DNA of 64,000 nt from Streptomyces hygroscopicus (GTDB lineage Bacteria > Actinomycetota > Actinomycetes > Streptomycetales > Streptomycetaceae), in NCBI GenBank assembly GCA_002021875.1, contig CP018627.1:3286001-3350000 (forward strand), in the 5' to 3' direction. The position numbers and the translations under genes were made by a program. Below are positions 9,271 to 18,407 of the stretch, piece by piece; position 1 is the stretch's first letter, and every line of letters starts with the position of its first letter. The notes under the pieces are model-generated. The model searched no databases. It worked only from the letters and a program-made list of their open reading frames with translations, and was not told the DNA's origin.

Positions 9271-10814
9271 CGGCGAGCGAGTCGGCAGGACCGCCGCCCA
9301 AGCCCAAGCCGGGCGGTTCGCATGACGACGACTCGCTCGCCGAACTCGGCTACCGCCCGGAACTCAAGCGCACCCTGGGCAACTTCCACACCTTCGCCGC
9401 CGGGATCAGCTACATCTCCATCCTGACCGGCACCTTCCAGCTCTTCTACTTCGGTGTCGCGCACGGCGGCCCGGCGTACTGGTGGTCATGGCCGATGGTG
9501 TTCAGCGGGCAGCTCATGGTGGCGCTGAGCTTCGCCGAGCTGGCCGGCCGCTATCCGGTGGCCGGTTCGGTCTACAACTGGTCCAAGCTGCTGGGCGGTC
9601 CGCATGTGGGCTGGCTGGGCGGCTGGATGATGATGACGGCCTCGATGGTGTCGCTGGCGGCCGTGGCGCTCGCGTACCAGGTGACGCTGCCGCAGATCTC
9701 CTCGTTGTTCCAGTTCATCGGTGACGGCTCCACCGGGACCGAGCGCGCGGCCAACGCGGTGCTGCTCGGCAGTGTGCTGATCCTGTTCACCATGATGATC
9801 AACGGCTTCGGGGTGAAGCTGATGGCCCGTATCAACTCCGCGGGCGTGGCCATCGAGCTGATCGCCACGGTCGTGCTGATCCTGCTGCTGGCCGCGAACA
9901 TCGCCCGCGGCCCGTCCGTGGTGCTGGACACCTTCGGCCATGGCCAGGGTCAATCGCTGGGCTATCTCGGCGCGTTCCTCACCGCCTCGCTCGCCTCGGC
10001 GTATGTGATGTACGGCTTCGACACGGCGTCCTCGCTGGGCGAGGAGTCCGTGGACCCGGGCCGTAACGCGCCACACGCCATCCTGCGGGCGCTGGTGGCG
10101 TCGTTCGCCCTCGGCGGGCTCATCCTGCTCTTCGCGCTCATGGCGGTGCCGAATCCGCGCGACAAACGGCTGGCGGCGGACGGTCTGCAGTTCGTGGTGC
10201 TCTCCTCGCTCGGCCACGGCGTGGGCCTGATGGTGCTGTGGTGCGTGGTCGTCGCGATCACCGTATGCGCGCTGGCCGTGCACACCGCCGCCATCCGGCT
10301 GATGTTCGCCATGGCCCGGGACAACAACCTGCCCGGCGGCTCCCGGCTGGCCCGGGTCCATCCGCGGTTCCAGACCCCGCTGCTGCCGGCGATCCTGATC
10401 GGGCTGGTGGCCATCGCGATCCTGGTCCTCAACATCAACCAGCCGCAGATCTTCTCCGTGGTCACCAGCATCGCGATCATCATGATCTATTTCGCGTATC
10501 TGATGGTCACCCTGCCCATGCTGGTACGGCGGCTGAAGGGCGAATGGCGCCCGGCCGAGGGCCGCTTCTCGCTGGGGCGGCTGGGGCTGCCGGTCAATGT
10601 GCTGGCCGTGCTGTGGGGCACCGCGATGACCGTGAACCTCGCCTGGCCACGGGCCCAGGTCTACAACGCCACCGGACCGCAGCACTGGTATCTGCGCTGG
10701 GGGGCGGTCCTGTTCGTCGGCGTGGTCGCACTGGGCGGCTTCACCTACTACTGGTTCGTCCAGCGGACCCGTACGGGTGTGCTCGCCGAGCACGCGGCGG
10801 CCACCACCCCGTGA
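9267..10814 (+). CDS. APC-superfamily amino acid/choline permease
   Basis: This 515-aa membrane protein has a hydrophilic N-terminus, then about twelve hydrophobic segments. It begins with the helix-1 signature after ELKRTLGNFHTFAAGIS and contains YGFDTASSLGEES, both typical of the amino acid/choline transporter family of the APC superfamily. The chosen ATG overlaps the stop of the aldehyde dehydrogenase gene by ATGA, so translation is probably coupled. Its place between the aldehyde and alcohol dehydrogenase genes suggests that it brings in the substrate of the pathway, plausibly choline or another quaternary or primary amine. Substrate specificity cannot be read from the sequence. Confidence 0.85.
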   Translation: MTASESAGPPPKPKPGGSHDDDSLAELGYRPELKRTLGNFHTFAAGISYISILTGTFQLFYFGVAHGGPAYWWSWPMVFSGQLMVALSFAELAGRYPVAGSVYNWSKLLGGPHVGWLGGWMMMTASMVSLAAVALAYQVTLPQISSLFQFIGDGSTGTERAANAVLLGSVLILFTMMINGFGVKLMARINSAGVAIELIATVVLILLLAANIARGPSVVLDTFGHGQGQSLGYLGAFLTASLASAYVMYGFDTASSLGEESVDPGRNAPHAILRALVASFALGGLILLFALMAVPNPRDKRLAADGLQFVVLSSLGHGVGLMVLWCVVVAITVCALAVHTAAIRLMFAMARDNNLPGGSRLARVHPRFQTPLLPAILIGLVAIAILVLNINQPQIFSVVTSIAIIMIYFAYLMVTLPMLVRRLKGEWRPAEGRFSLGRLGLPVNVLAVLWGTAMTVNLAWPRAQVYNATGPQHWYLRWGAVLFVGVVALGGFTYYWFVQRTRTGVLAEHAAATTP

Positions 10815-10824
10815 GGAGAGGCCC

Positions 10825-12369
10825 GTGGACCAGTTCGACTACGTGGTGGTCGGCGGCGGTACGGCCGGATCGGTCGTCGCGTCGCGGCTGTCCGAGGACC
10901 CCTCGGTGAGCGTCTGCCTGCTGGAGGCGGGCCCGTCCGACGTCGGGGACGACAACATCCTGCGGCTGAACCGCTGGATGGGGCTGCTGGGGTCCGGCTA
11001 CGACTGGGACTACCCGGTCGAACCGCAGGAGAAGGGCAACAGCTTTCTGCGCCACGCCCGCGCCAAGGTGCTCGGCGGCTGCTCCTCGCACAACTCCTGC
11101 ATCGCCTTCTGGGCCCCCGCCGAGGACCTCGACGAATGGGCCGCCATGGGCCTGGACGGCTGGTCGGCCGCCGACTGCTTCCCGCTCTACCGGCGCCTGG
11201 AGGACAACGACGCGCCCGGCGACCACCACGGCCGCGGCGGCCCGGTCCGGATCCGCACCGTGCCGCCCGAGGACCCCTGCGGCCGGGCGGTGCTGGCGGC
11301 CTGCGAGGAGGCGGGCGTCCCGATCACCCCGTTCAACACCGGGACGACGGTGGTGCGCGGCGCCAACTGGTTCCAGATCAACGCCCGCGAGGACGGCACC
11401 CGCTGCTCCGCCTCGGTCGCCTATCTCCACCCCGTCATGGACTCCCGGCCCAATCTGGAGGTGCGCACCGGACTGCAGGCCAAACGGCTGGTCCTGGACG
11501 AGAACCTGCGCTGCACCGGCGTCGAGTACCTCTCCCCCGATCTGATCCACACCCTGCGGGTGCACGCCCGCCGTGAGGTCATCGTCTCCTGCGGCGCCAT
11601 CGACACCCCGAAGCTGCTGATGCTCTCCGGTATCGGCCCCGCCGGGCATCTGCGGGAGACGGGGGTGGACGTGCTCGTGGACTCCCCCGGGGTCGGTGGC
11701 AACCTCCAGGACCACCCCGAGGGCGTCATCATGTGGAACGCCGAGCAACCCATGATCAACACGTCCACCCAGTGGTGGGAGATCGGCATCTTCGCCGCCA
11801 CCGAGCCCGACCTGGACCGCCCGGACCTGATGTTCCACTACGGCGCGACGCCCTTCGATATGAACACCTACCGTCGTGGCTACCCCACCTCGGAGAACGC
11901 CTTCTGCCTCACTCCGAACGTCACCCGCGCCCGCTCCCGGGGCACCGTGCGGCTGGCCACCCGCGACTTCCGCGACAAGGCGCGGGTCGACCCCCGCTAC
12001 TTCACCGACCCCTACGACATCGACATCATGACCCGCGGTCTGCTGCTCGCCCGCAAGATCGCCGCCCGGCCCGCGCTGGCTCTGTGGGCGGGCGCCGAAC
12101 TGACCCCCGGACCCGATGTGCACAGCGAGGACGAGCTGGCCGCCTACATCCGCGAGACCCACAACACCGTCTACCACCCGGCGTGCACGGTGCGGATGGG
12201 CGCGCCCGAGGACCTGGACGCCCCGCTCGATCCGCGGCTGAGGGTCAAGGGCGTGACGGGGCTGCGGGTCGCGGACGGCTCGGCGATGCCGTATCTCATC
12301 GCCGTCAATCCGTGCGTCACGACGATGATGATCGGCGAGAAGTGCGCGGACATGATCAAGCAGACGTGA
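10825..12369 (+). CDS. GMC oxidoreductase, choline-dehydrogenase type
   Basis: The 514-aa flavoprotein starts with the FAD-binding motif VVVGGGTAGSVVASRLSE. It has the GMC signature near GGCSSHNSCIAFW, a second signature around CGAIDTPKLLMLSGIGP, and a C-terminal active-site region VYHPACTVRMG...VNPCVTTMMIGEK. GMC enzymes oxidise alcohols with FAD; with the upstream aldehyde dehydrogenase the likely reaction is choline to betaine aldehyde. The GTG at 10825 follows GAGGAGAG and lies 10 bp after the permease stop. The last codons lie inside a 14-bp tandem repeat that also supplies the stop codon. Confidence 0.85.
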   Translation: MDQFDYVVVGGGTAGSVVASRLSEDPSVSVCLLEAGPSDVGDDNILRLNRWMGLLGSGYDWDYPVEPQEKGNSFLRHARAKVLGGCSSHNSCIAFWAPAEDLDEWAAMGLDGWSAADCFPLYRRLEDNDAPGDHHGRGGPVRIRTVPPEDPCGRAVLAACEEAGVPITPFNTGTTVVRGANWFQINAREDGTRCSASVAYLHPVMDSRPNLEVRTGLQAKRLVLDENLRCTGVEYLSPDLIHTLRVHARREVIVSCGAIDTPKLLMLSGIGPAGHLRETGVDVLVDSPGVGGNLQDHPEGVIMWNAEQPMINTSTQWWEIGIFAATEPDLDRPDLMFHYGATPFDMNTYRRGYPTSENAFCLTPNVTRARSRGTVRLATRDFRDKARVDPRYFTDPYDIDIMTRGLLLARKIAARPALALWAGAELTPGPDVHSEDELAAYIRETHNTVYHPACTVRMGAPEDLDAPLDPRLRVKGVTGLRVADGSAMPYLIAVNPCVTTMMIGEKCADMIKQT

Positions 12370-12418
12370 TCAAGCAGACGTGATCAAGCAAACGTGATCG
12401 AGCAGACGTGATCGAGCG
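12353..12418 (+). repeat. 14-bp tandem repeat spanning a stop codon
   Basis: About 4.7 copies of TGATCAAGCAGACG run from inside the GMC gene through its TGA stop into the downstream gap. The later copies carry A-to-G and G-to-A changes. Every unit starts with TGATC, and the first unit after the coding end supplies the stop. Confidence 0.9.
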
Positions 12419-12450
12419 GCGCCATCCGTAACACGCCCCCGCGCTCCTGT

Positions 12451-12485
12451 GCTGTTCCCTGACTCCTCCGCTGTTCCCTGACTCC
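12451..12485 (+). repeat. 16-bp direct repeat upstream of the subtilase gene
   Basis: GCTGTTCCCTGACTCC occurs at 12451-12466 and again at 12470-12485, with 3 bases between. It lies about 130 bp upstream of the secreted protease start, where a regulator could bind; no factor is known for it. Confidence 0.6.
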
Positions 12486-12611
12486 GATGGCCGATCAGGG
12501 CGTTGGCACGCTCCGGCCACAGGATTCCCTTGAGCACATCCGCTGACGGCCACCACTCTGATCGCACCTTCCGACAGGAGAGTCGGATGCGATGAGGGAG
12601 GAAGCCAGCCG

Positions 12612-15600
12612 ATGCGAAGATTGCGTCGCTTCTTGGCTGTGGTGGGCGCCGCCGGTGTGATGGGCGCCATGGCCGCCCCGGTGGCCAGCGGCCGGCCGTC
12701 CCAGGCCGCCGCGGAGGCCCCACCGGTCCGTACGCAGCAGCACACGGTCACCCTGATCACCGGCGACACGGTCAGCGTCACCACCGGCGCCGACGGAAAG
12801 TACGCCGTGGAGGTGAAACGAGGCGCGGGCCGCGAGTCGGTGGAATTCGTGGCCAACCAGAAGGGCAAGGAGATCAGCGTCGTCCCGGTCGACGCTCTCC
12901 GGCTGCTCTCCGCGAACAAGCTCGACGCGAGCCTGTTCAACATCACGCAGCTCGTCAAACAGGGCTACGACGACAAGAAGACCGGCTCGATCCCGGTCAT
13001 CGCCACCTATCGCGCCAAGGCCGCGCACCCGGCCCCCGAGGGCGCGCGCAAGACCCTGAGCCTGCCCAGCGTGGACGGCGCGGCGTTCAGCGCCAGGAAG
13101 GCCGACGCGGCGGGCTTCTGGGCCGACATCAGCCATGACAAGGGGTTACGGAAGATCTGGCTGGACCGGAAGGTCAAGGCGTCGCTCGACGTCAGCGTCC
13201 CGCAGATCGGCGCCCCGGAGATGTGGAAGGCCGGATACGACGGCAAGGGCGTGAAGGTCGCCGTGCTGGACACCGGCATCGACACCACGCATCCGGACGT
13301 CAAGGACGCCATCGAGGACTCCAAGAGCTTCGTCCCGGACCAGACCGTAACGGACGGCCACGGCCACGGCACCCATGTGGCGGACACCATCGCGGGCGGC
13401 GGCGCCGGATCCGGCGGGAAGTACAAGGGCGTGGCGCCGGGCGCGAAGCTGCTGGTCGGCAAGGTGATGAATGACGCGGGCGAGGGCTACTCGTCGTGGA
13501 TCATCGAGGGCATGGAGTGGGCCGCGTCGTCCGGCGCGAAGATCATCTCCATGTCGCTCGGCGGACCGGCGTCCGGCCCCTCGGACCCGCTGAGCGAGGC
13601 GGTCGACCAGTTGTCGGCGTCCTCCGGGGCGCTGTTCGTGATCGCGGCGGGCAACTCCGGACCGTTCGAAGGGACCGTGGAGACTCCCGGCATCGCCGAC
13701 TCGGCCCTCACCGTCGGCGCCGTCGACAAGTCCGACAAGTGGGCCACCTTCTCCAGCCGTGGGCCGCGCTCCGGCGACTACGCGGTCAAGCCCGAGATCA
13801 CCGCGCCGGGTGTGGACATCACGGCGGCCCGCGCGGCCGGTACGTCCATGGGCACGCCGGTCGACGACCTCTACACCACGGCGAGCGGCACCTCCATGGC
13901 GACGCCGCATGTCGCGGGCGCGGCGGCGATCGTCGCGGAGGTCCACCCCGACTGGACCGGCTCGCAGCTCAAGGAGGCCCTGGCCAGCACCGCCAAGACC
14001 AGCGCGGCGGACGGCCCCTTCACCCAGGGCGACGGCCGGGTCGACGTGCCGCGCGCGGCCACCCAGGGCGTCTTCGGGACCCCGACCCTCAGCTACGGCC
14101 AGTACGCGTACGACGCCGACCAGCCCGACGCCAGGACCATCAGGTACACCAACGCCACCGCGAAGCCGGTGACGCTGAAGCTGGCGTCCTCGGTCGGCGG
14201 CGACTCCCTCTCGCTCGGCTCCGACACCGTGACCGTGCCCGCGAACGGCGCCGTCAAGGTCCCGGTCACCGTCGACCCGGTCAAGGCGGACAAGGGCCGC
14301 CACGCCGGGTTCATCACGGCGACCGGCGACGACGGCGCGGGCGGCGCGGTCAAGGTGACCACGGCGGTCGCCTACGAGAAGGGGGAGAAGCTCTACGACC
14401 TCAAGGTCACGCTGCTGGACCGCGAGGGCAACCAGACGCCCAGCGCGCTCTACACACTCCAGGAACTCGGCGACGCGAGCCAGAACCAGTTCGGCTACAT
14501 GCGCGGCTCCGACTCCTTCCAGCTCCCGGCCGGCACATACTCCCTCGCCACCTGGATCCCGGTGCTCGACAGCGGCAGGCACGAGACCTCGACGAGCATC
14601 GTGGGCGATCCGCAGATCGAGCTGACGGGCGACACCTCCCTCACCCTCGACGCCCGCAAGGCCGTCGAGATCAGGCCACAGACCAAGGAGAAGGACGTCG
14701 AATCCCAGGGCGTCACGACCTCCTGGCACCGGGAGCGCGAGGGCGGCAGTTCCTTCGGCCTGACCTACATCATGGGCAAGTGGAAGAAGCACATCTACGC
14801 GGCGCCGACCGAGAAGGTCACCGACGGCCTCTTCGAGTTCTACACCAGGTGGCGGCTGGAGAAGACCGAGCTGACCGCGAGCGTCACCAGCCCCGAACGG
14901 GTGGCGCTGAACCCGGTCTACGCGAATACGTACACCGGCTGGCCCGTCAAGATCGACGGTAAGCACAAGGTGCGGCTGGTATCGGCCGGGGCCGGTACGC
15001 CCGAGGATTTCGAGGGCCTGGATGTGAAGGGCAAGGCCGTGCTGATGGGCCTGGCGCCCGACGGATGGCCGCAGGACGCCGTCGCCAACGCCACCAAGGC
15101 GGGCGCCGCGTACGCCATCGTGTACCGCAAGACGACGGCCGGCCAGTGGATCACCGCGGTCGACAGCGCGACGATCCCCGTCATGTCCGTGCCCGGCGAG
15201 GAGGGCGACCGGCTGCTCTCCCTGCTCACCGCGGACGGTGGCAAGGGCAAGGTGACCGTCGAACTCGGCGGCACCGCGGTCAGCCCGTTCGTGTACGACG
15301 TGTTGCTGCCGGAAGCCGACGCCATCGGCGAGGACCTCACGTACCCCGTCGACAGCCGCAACACCACCAAGGTCACCGCCCGCTACCACGGCGGGGTGAA
15401 GGGGTGGATCGGCGCCGAAGCCACCCACACCTTCCGCCCCTACCAGCTCTTCTCGCTGGAGTCTGCGTACGAGGTGCCGCTGGGAACGCAGCGCACCGAG
15501 TACTACACCGCCGACCCCGGCACCCGCGTCTGGCGCACCGTCAAGCAGGACTACGACAGCGGCGGCGGACGGCAGTGGTCGCCACTGGTGACGTATCGGC

Positions 15601-16304
15601 CCGGAACGAAGCAGACGGTGGACTGGCTGGCGCCCGTGATCCGTCCGACGACCGCCGCCGAGTTCGGTGTCTCGCAGCGCGAGGGCGATGAACTCACCCT
15701 CGCCATCCCGGAGTTCGCCGACTCCGGCCCCGGCCACTACGGCTCCTCGGGCGGGGTCGCCCAGGGGTTCGACACGGTGAAGACGAACCTGTACGCGGAC
15801 GGCAAGCCGGTCGGCGAGGCCCCGTACGGCTCCGGCACCTTCCAGGTGCCCGCCGGAAAGGCCGCGTACCGGCTGACGATCGACGCCCGGCGAAAGGCCG
15901 ACTGGTCGGCGTACTCGACCAGGACCAGTACGCGATGGGACTTCGCCTCCGCGCACACCGCCCGGGCGACGGCCCTCCCCCTGCTCTCCATCGACTACGA
16001 CCTCGGCGTTGACCTGCTCGGCCAGGCCAGGGCGGGGCGAAAGTTCGGCTTCGGCGTGACCCCTCGCCAGCAGGAGGGCGCTGACGCCACGAAGCTCACC
16101 GGCGCGAAGGCATGGGCGTCCTACGACGACGGCACGACCTGGAAGAAGGTCGAGCTCACCCGCTCCGGCACGGGCTACCGGGCCACGGTCGGCCATCCCC
16201 GGCTCGGCGCCACCAACGGCTTCGTCAGCCTCCGCCTCCAGGCCGCCGACGCCGACGGCAATCGAATCGATCAAACGGTCATTCGTGCATATGGCCTGAA
16301 GTAG
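12612..16304 (+). CDS. large secreted subtilisin-like serine protease (S8)
   Basis: The 1230-aa protein has a Sec signal peptide (about residues 1-34), a propeptide region to about 190, and an S8 catalytic domain. The triad is visible as Asp220 (VAVLDTGID), His252 (GHGTHVADT) and Ser428 (GTSMATPH), with oxyanion Asn348 (AAGNSG). A PA-like insert or domain is likely at about 783-886, followed by beta-rich C-terminal modules. The enzyme should degrade proteins outside the cell. The ATG follows GAGGAAG at 12598. A LuxR-type regulator gene lies 86 bp downstream on the same strand and may control it. Length is usual for the large streptomycete subtilase subgroup. Confidence 0.92.
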   Translation: MRRLRRFLAVVGAAGVMGAMAAPVASGRPSQAAAEAPPVRTQQHTVTLITGDTVSVTTGADGKYAVEVKRGAGRESVEFVANQKGKEISVVPVDALRLLSANKLDASLFNITQLVKQGYDDKKTGSIPVIATYRAKAAHPAPEGARKTLSLPSVDGAAFSARKADAAGFWADISHDKGLRKIWLDRKVKASLDVSVPQIGAPEMWKAGYDGKGVKVAVLDTGIDTTHPDVKDAIEDSKSFVPDQTVTDGHGHGTHVADTIAGGGAGSGGKYKGVAPGAKLLVGKVMNDAGEGYSSWIIEGMEWAASSGAKIISMSLGGPASGPSDPLSEAVDQLSASSGALFVIAAGNSGPFEGTVETPGIADSALTVGAVDKSDKWATFSSRGPRSGDYAVKPEITAPGVDITAARAAGTSMGTPVDDLYTTASGTSMATPHVAGAAAIVAEVHPDWTGSQLKEALASTAKTSAADGPFTQGDGRVDVPRAATQGVFGTPTLSYGQYAYDADQPDARTIRYTNATAKPVTLKLASSVGGDSLSLGSDTVTVPANGAVKVPVTVDPVKADKGRHAGFITATGDDGAGGAVKVTTAVAYEKGEKLYDLKVTLLDREGNQTPSALYTLQELGDASQNQFGYMRGSDSFQLPAGTYSLATWIPVLDSGRHETSTSIVGDPQIELTGDTSLTLDARKAVEIRPQTKEKDVESQGVTTSWHREREGGSSFGLTYIMGKWKKHIYAAPTEKVTDGLFEFYTRWRLEKTELTASVTSPERVALNPVYANTYTGWPVKIDGKHKVRLVSAGAGTPEDFEGLDVKGKAVLMGLAPDGWPQDAVANATKAGAAYAIVYRKTTAGQWITAVDSATIPVMSVPGEEGDRLLSLLTADGGKGKVTVELGGTAVSPFVYDVLLPEADAIGEDLTYPVDSRNTTKVTARYHGGVKGWIGAEATHTFRPYQLFSLESAYEVPLGTQRTEYYTADPGTRVWRTVKQDYDSGGGRQWSPLVTYRPGTKQTVDWLAPVIRPTTAAEFGVSQREGDELTLAIPEFADSGPGHYGSSGGVAQGFDTVKTNLYADGKPVGEAPYGSGTFQVPAGKAAYRLTIDARRKADWSAYSTRTSTRWDFASAHTARATALPLLSIDYDLGVDLLGQARAGRKFGFGVTPRQQEGADATKLTGAKAWASYDDGTTWKKVELTRSGTGYRATVGHPRLGATNGFVSLRLQAADADGNRIDQTVIRAYGLK

Positions 16305-16356
16305 GCCGAAACCCTTCCTTCGGCGGTAACAAACAACGTCTAGCGTGCCGTTGATC

Positions 16357-16366
16357 GAATCGATTC
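16357..16366. promoter_or_regulatory. GAATCGATTC palindrome before the LuxR-type regulator
   Basis: A perfect 10-bp palindrome lies 24 bp upstream of the GTG of the next gene. A related inverted copy (AATCGAATCGATCAAACG) lies at 16260-16277 in the end of the protease gene. A possible promoter or autoregulatory operator; no binding protein is established. Confidence 0.35.
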
Positions 16367-16390
16367 ATCGACGCGCTGGAGCCGCCGCCA

Positions 16391-17410
16391 GTGGACAGCA
16401 GAGCATCCGTATCCGCGTCCGACGAGACCCCTGCCACGAGCCCGAGTCCCTGGGCCGCGGCAGGGGTCTCCGACTTCGACGAAGCGCTGTACCACGCGAT
16501 CCTCCACCAGCCCGAGGCGGGCATCACCGGCTGGTCGCGACTGCTCGGCGCCTCCCCGCCGCGCGTCCGCCGCGCCTGCGTCCGGCTGCTCCGCCTCGGC
16601 CTGATCCAGGCCCCCGACTCCACCGGGGGACTGCGGCCCGTCGACCCCCGGATCGCCGTACGGGCCCTCATCCGCAAGCGCGAGAGCGAATCCGACCTGC
16701 TCGCCGCCACCGCCGACGACATGGCCAAGATCTACGCCGCCGGGCTGCTGCGCGCCGAGCCGGCCTCGCTCGTCGAGGTCGTACGCGGCGAGAGCGCCAA
16801 CGCCGCCCGGCTGGAGGAGCTGTACGCCCGCGCCGAACACGAGGTCTGCCTCTTCGACTCCCCGCCCTACCTCGCCCCGCTCACCCCGCAACTGGACCTC
16901 CAGAGCGAGGTGCTGCGCCGTGGGGTCGCCTACCGGACCCTGTACTCCGTCACCTCGCTGGAGTCCCCCGACCTGCTGGCGTACGCGGAGGGCATGGTCG
17001 CGCTCGGCGAACAGGCCCGCGTGCTGCCGACCGTCCCCATGAAGCTGCTGGTGATCGACGGCCGCACCGCGATGCTGCCGCTGACCAGCGCGGACGCCGG
17101 TCCGGTCTACTCCGCGGTGATCGTGCGGCACTCCGCCCTCACCGACGCCCTCCAGACGCTCTTCGAGATCTTCTGGCAGCAGGGGACTCCGCTGGGCAGT
17201 ACGCCGGACGACGGTGACGAGGAGCTCAGCGCGGCGGACCGCCGGCTGATCGGCCTGCTGGCGGCGGGCATGAAGGACGAGGCCATCGCCCGCCACCTCG
17301 GGGTGAGTCTGCGCACCCTGCGCCGCCGGGTCAGCGACCTCCAACTCCGGCTGGCCGCCACCGGCCGCTTCCAGGCCGGTGTGCGCGCCGCCCACCGGGG
17401 CTGGGCCTGA
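16391..17410 (+). CDS. LuxR-type transcriptional regulator with TrmB-like N-terminus
   Basis: The 339-aa protein has an N-terminal winged-helix-like region (about residues 28-85, GITGWSRLLGASPPRVRRACVR) resembling TrmB-type heads. A central alpha/beta region (about 110-270, phospholipase-D-like in layout) follows, and a C-terminal LuxR/GerE HTH lies at about 278-330 (LSAADRRLIGLLAAGMKDEAIARHLGVS). This architecture is common among streptomycete regulators located beside secreted-protein genes. The GTG start has a weak CTGGAG upstream. It follows the subtilase gene and is a candidate regulator of it. No signal for its inducer is visible. Confidence 0.8.
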   Translation: MDSRASVSASDETPATSPSPWAAAGVSDFDEALYHAILHQPEAGITGWSRLLGASPPRVRRACVRLLRLGLIQAPDSTGGLRPVDPRIAVRALIRKRESESDLLAATADDMAKIYAAGLLRAEPASLVEVVRGESANAARLEELYARAEHEVCLFDSPPYLAPLTPQLDLQSEVLRRGVAYRTLYSVTSLESPDLLAYAEGMVALGEQARVLPTVPMKLLVIDGRTAMLPLTSADAGPVYSAVIVRHSALTDALQTLFEIFWQQGTPLGSTPDDGDEELSAADRRLIGLLAAGMKDEAIARHLGVSLRTLRRRVSDLQLRLAATGRFQAGVRAAHRGWA

Positions 17411-17486
17411 AAGCCCACCGGGGCGGCCGGATCTGAAGCCCACCGGGGCGGCTGGGCCCCGAGCCCACCGGGGCCGGGCCCGAACG
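17390..17486 (+). repeat. 23-25 bp tandem repeat over a stop codon
   Basis: Four copies headed by GCCCACCGGGG start at 17390, 17413, 17438 and 17463. The first is in the last codons of the LuxR-type regulator gene and its stop codon; the others are non-coding and lead to the end of the convergent IclR gene. Confidence 0.85.
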
Positions 17487-17492
17487 AGCCGG

Positions 17493-18296
17493 CTACGGGC
17501 GCCACTGCGGGCCCGTGCCGGTACCCCTCGGCACGACCGCCTCGATCTTCGCCCGGATCTCCCGCATCACCTCGACGATCCGCTCCTCCCGCCCCTCCGT
17601 CAGCCGGGCCGTCGGCACCGAGCAGCTGATCGCGTCCACCGCCGGGACGTCGTACCGCAGGGCGAAACCGAAGCCCACGATGCCCACCACCCCCTCCTCC
17701 CGGTCGACCGCGTGGCCCCGCTCCCGCACCCGCGCCAGATCGGCGACGAGCGCGGCGCGGGTGCGGTGGGTGTTGGGCGTCATCGGCTCCAACTCCTCGC
17801 CCTTCAGGGGAAGTTCGCCGTCGGTCCGCTCGGCGAGCAGCGCCTTCCCCAGGGCCCCCACATGGGCCGGGAGGCGCCGCCCGACGCGACTGAAGGGGCG
17901 GAGGTACTCATGCGACTCACGCGTGGCGAGATAGACGACATCGCCGCCGTCCAGCCGGGCGAGGTGAATGGTCTCGCCCAGCGCGTCGGACGCCTCGTCC
18001 AGATACGGCCGCGCCGCCCGCACCCGCGGATCGCTGTCCAGATAGCTGGTGCCGGTGAGCAGCGCGCGGATGCCGATGCCGTACAGCGAGCCGGTGACGT
18101 CGGTGCGCACCCAGCCGCGGTCGATCAGGGTCTTGAGGAGGGCGTACATACTGCTGCGCGGGACGCCGAGCTCCTCGGCGAGTTCACGCAGCCGGGCCGG
18201 CTGCTCGCCGCGCGCGGCGAGCAGCTCCAGCAGTTCCACGGTGCGGCCCGCGGACTTCACCTCGCGCACCCCACCGGTTTCCGCCATGGCGCACAT
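17493..18296 (-). CDS. IclR-family transcriptional regulator
   Basis: The 267-aa protein has an N-terminal winged HTH (about residues 15-75, LRELAEELGVPRSSMYALLKTL) and an IclR effector domain (about 85-255) with the segment HVGALGKALLA and ...DREEGVVGIVGFGFALRY, both typical of the family. IclR proteins bind small metabolites and repress or activate catabolic genes. An ATG at 18287 is an equally good start. It is divergent from the secreted SGNH esterase, 111 bp away, and could act on that promoter in addition to CebR. Its ligand is unknown. Confidence 0.88.
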   Translation of the reverse strand: MCAMAETGGVREVKSAGRTVELLELLAARGEQPARLRELAEELGVPRSSMYALLKTLIDRGWVRTDVTGSLYGIGIRALLTGTSYLDSDPRVRAARPYLDEASDALGETIHLARLDGGDVVYLATRESHEYLRPFSRVGRRLPAHVGALGKALLAERTDGELPLKGEELEPMTPNTHRTRAALVADLARVRERGHAVDREEGVVGIVGFGFALRYDVPAVDAISCSVPTARLTEGREERIVEVMREIRAKIEAVVPRGTGTGPQWRP

Positions 18297-18363
18297 CGTA
18301 ACCGTGGCCGCACACCTTGACGTTGAACCGATTCATGGCTTCCATCGTGGGGCGACCGAAGCC

Positions 18364-18377
18364 TGGGAGCGCTCCCA
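18364..18377. promoter_or_regulatory. CebR-type operator
   Basis: TGGGAGCGCTCCCA is a perfect 14-bp palindrome identical to the established CebR box of Streptomyces, where the LacI-family repressor CebR is released by cello-oligosaccharides. It ends 30 bp upstream of the ATG of the secreted SGNH esterase, a position suited to repression. This predicts that the esterase belongs to the cellulose-utilisation regulon. Confidence 0.88.
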
Positions 18378-18407
18378 GACCCCACGCCCTCCCCCGAGAG
18401 GACCCCC

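Noticed and set aside
13146..16274. 1042-codon open frame opposite the subtilase gene
   Set aside because: A typical GC-rich antisense shadow: low-complexity Gly/Arg/Val text against a complete catalytic triad on the other strand.
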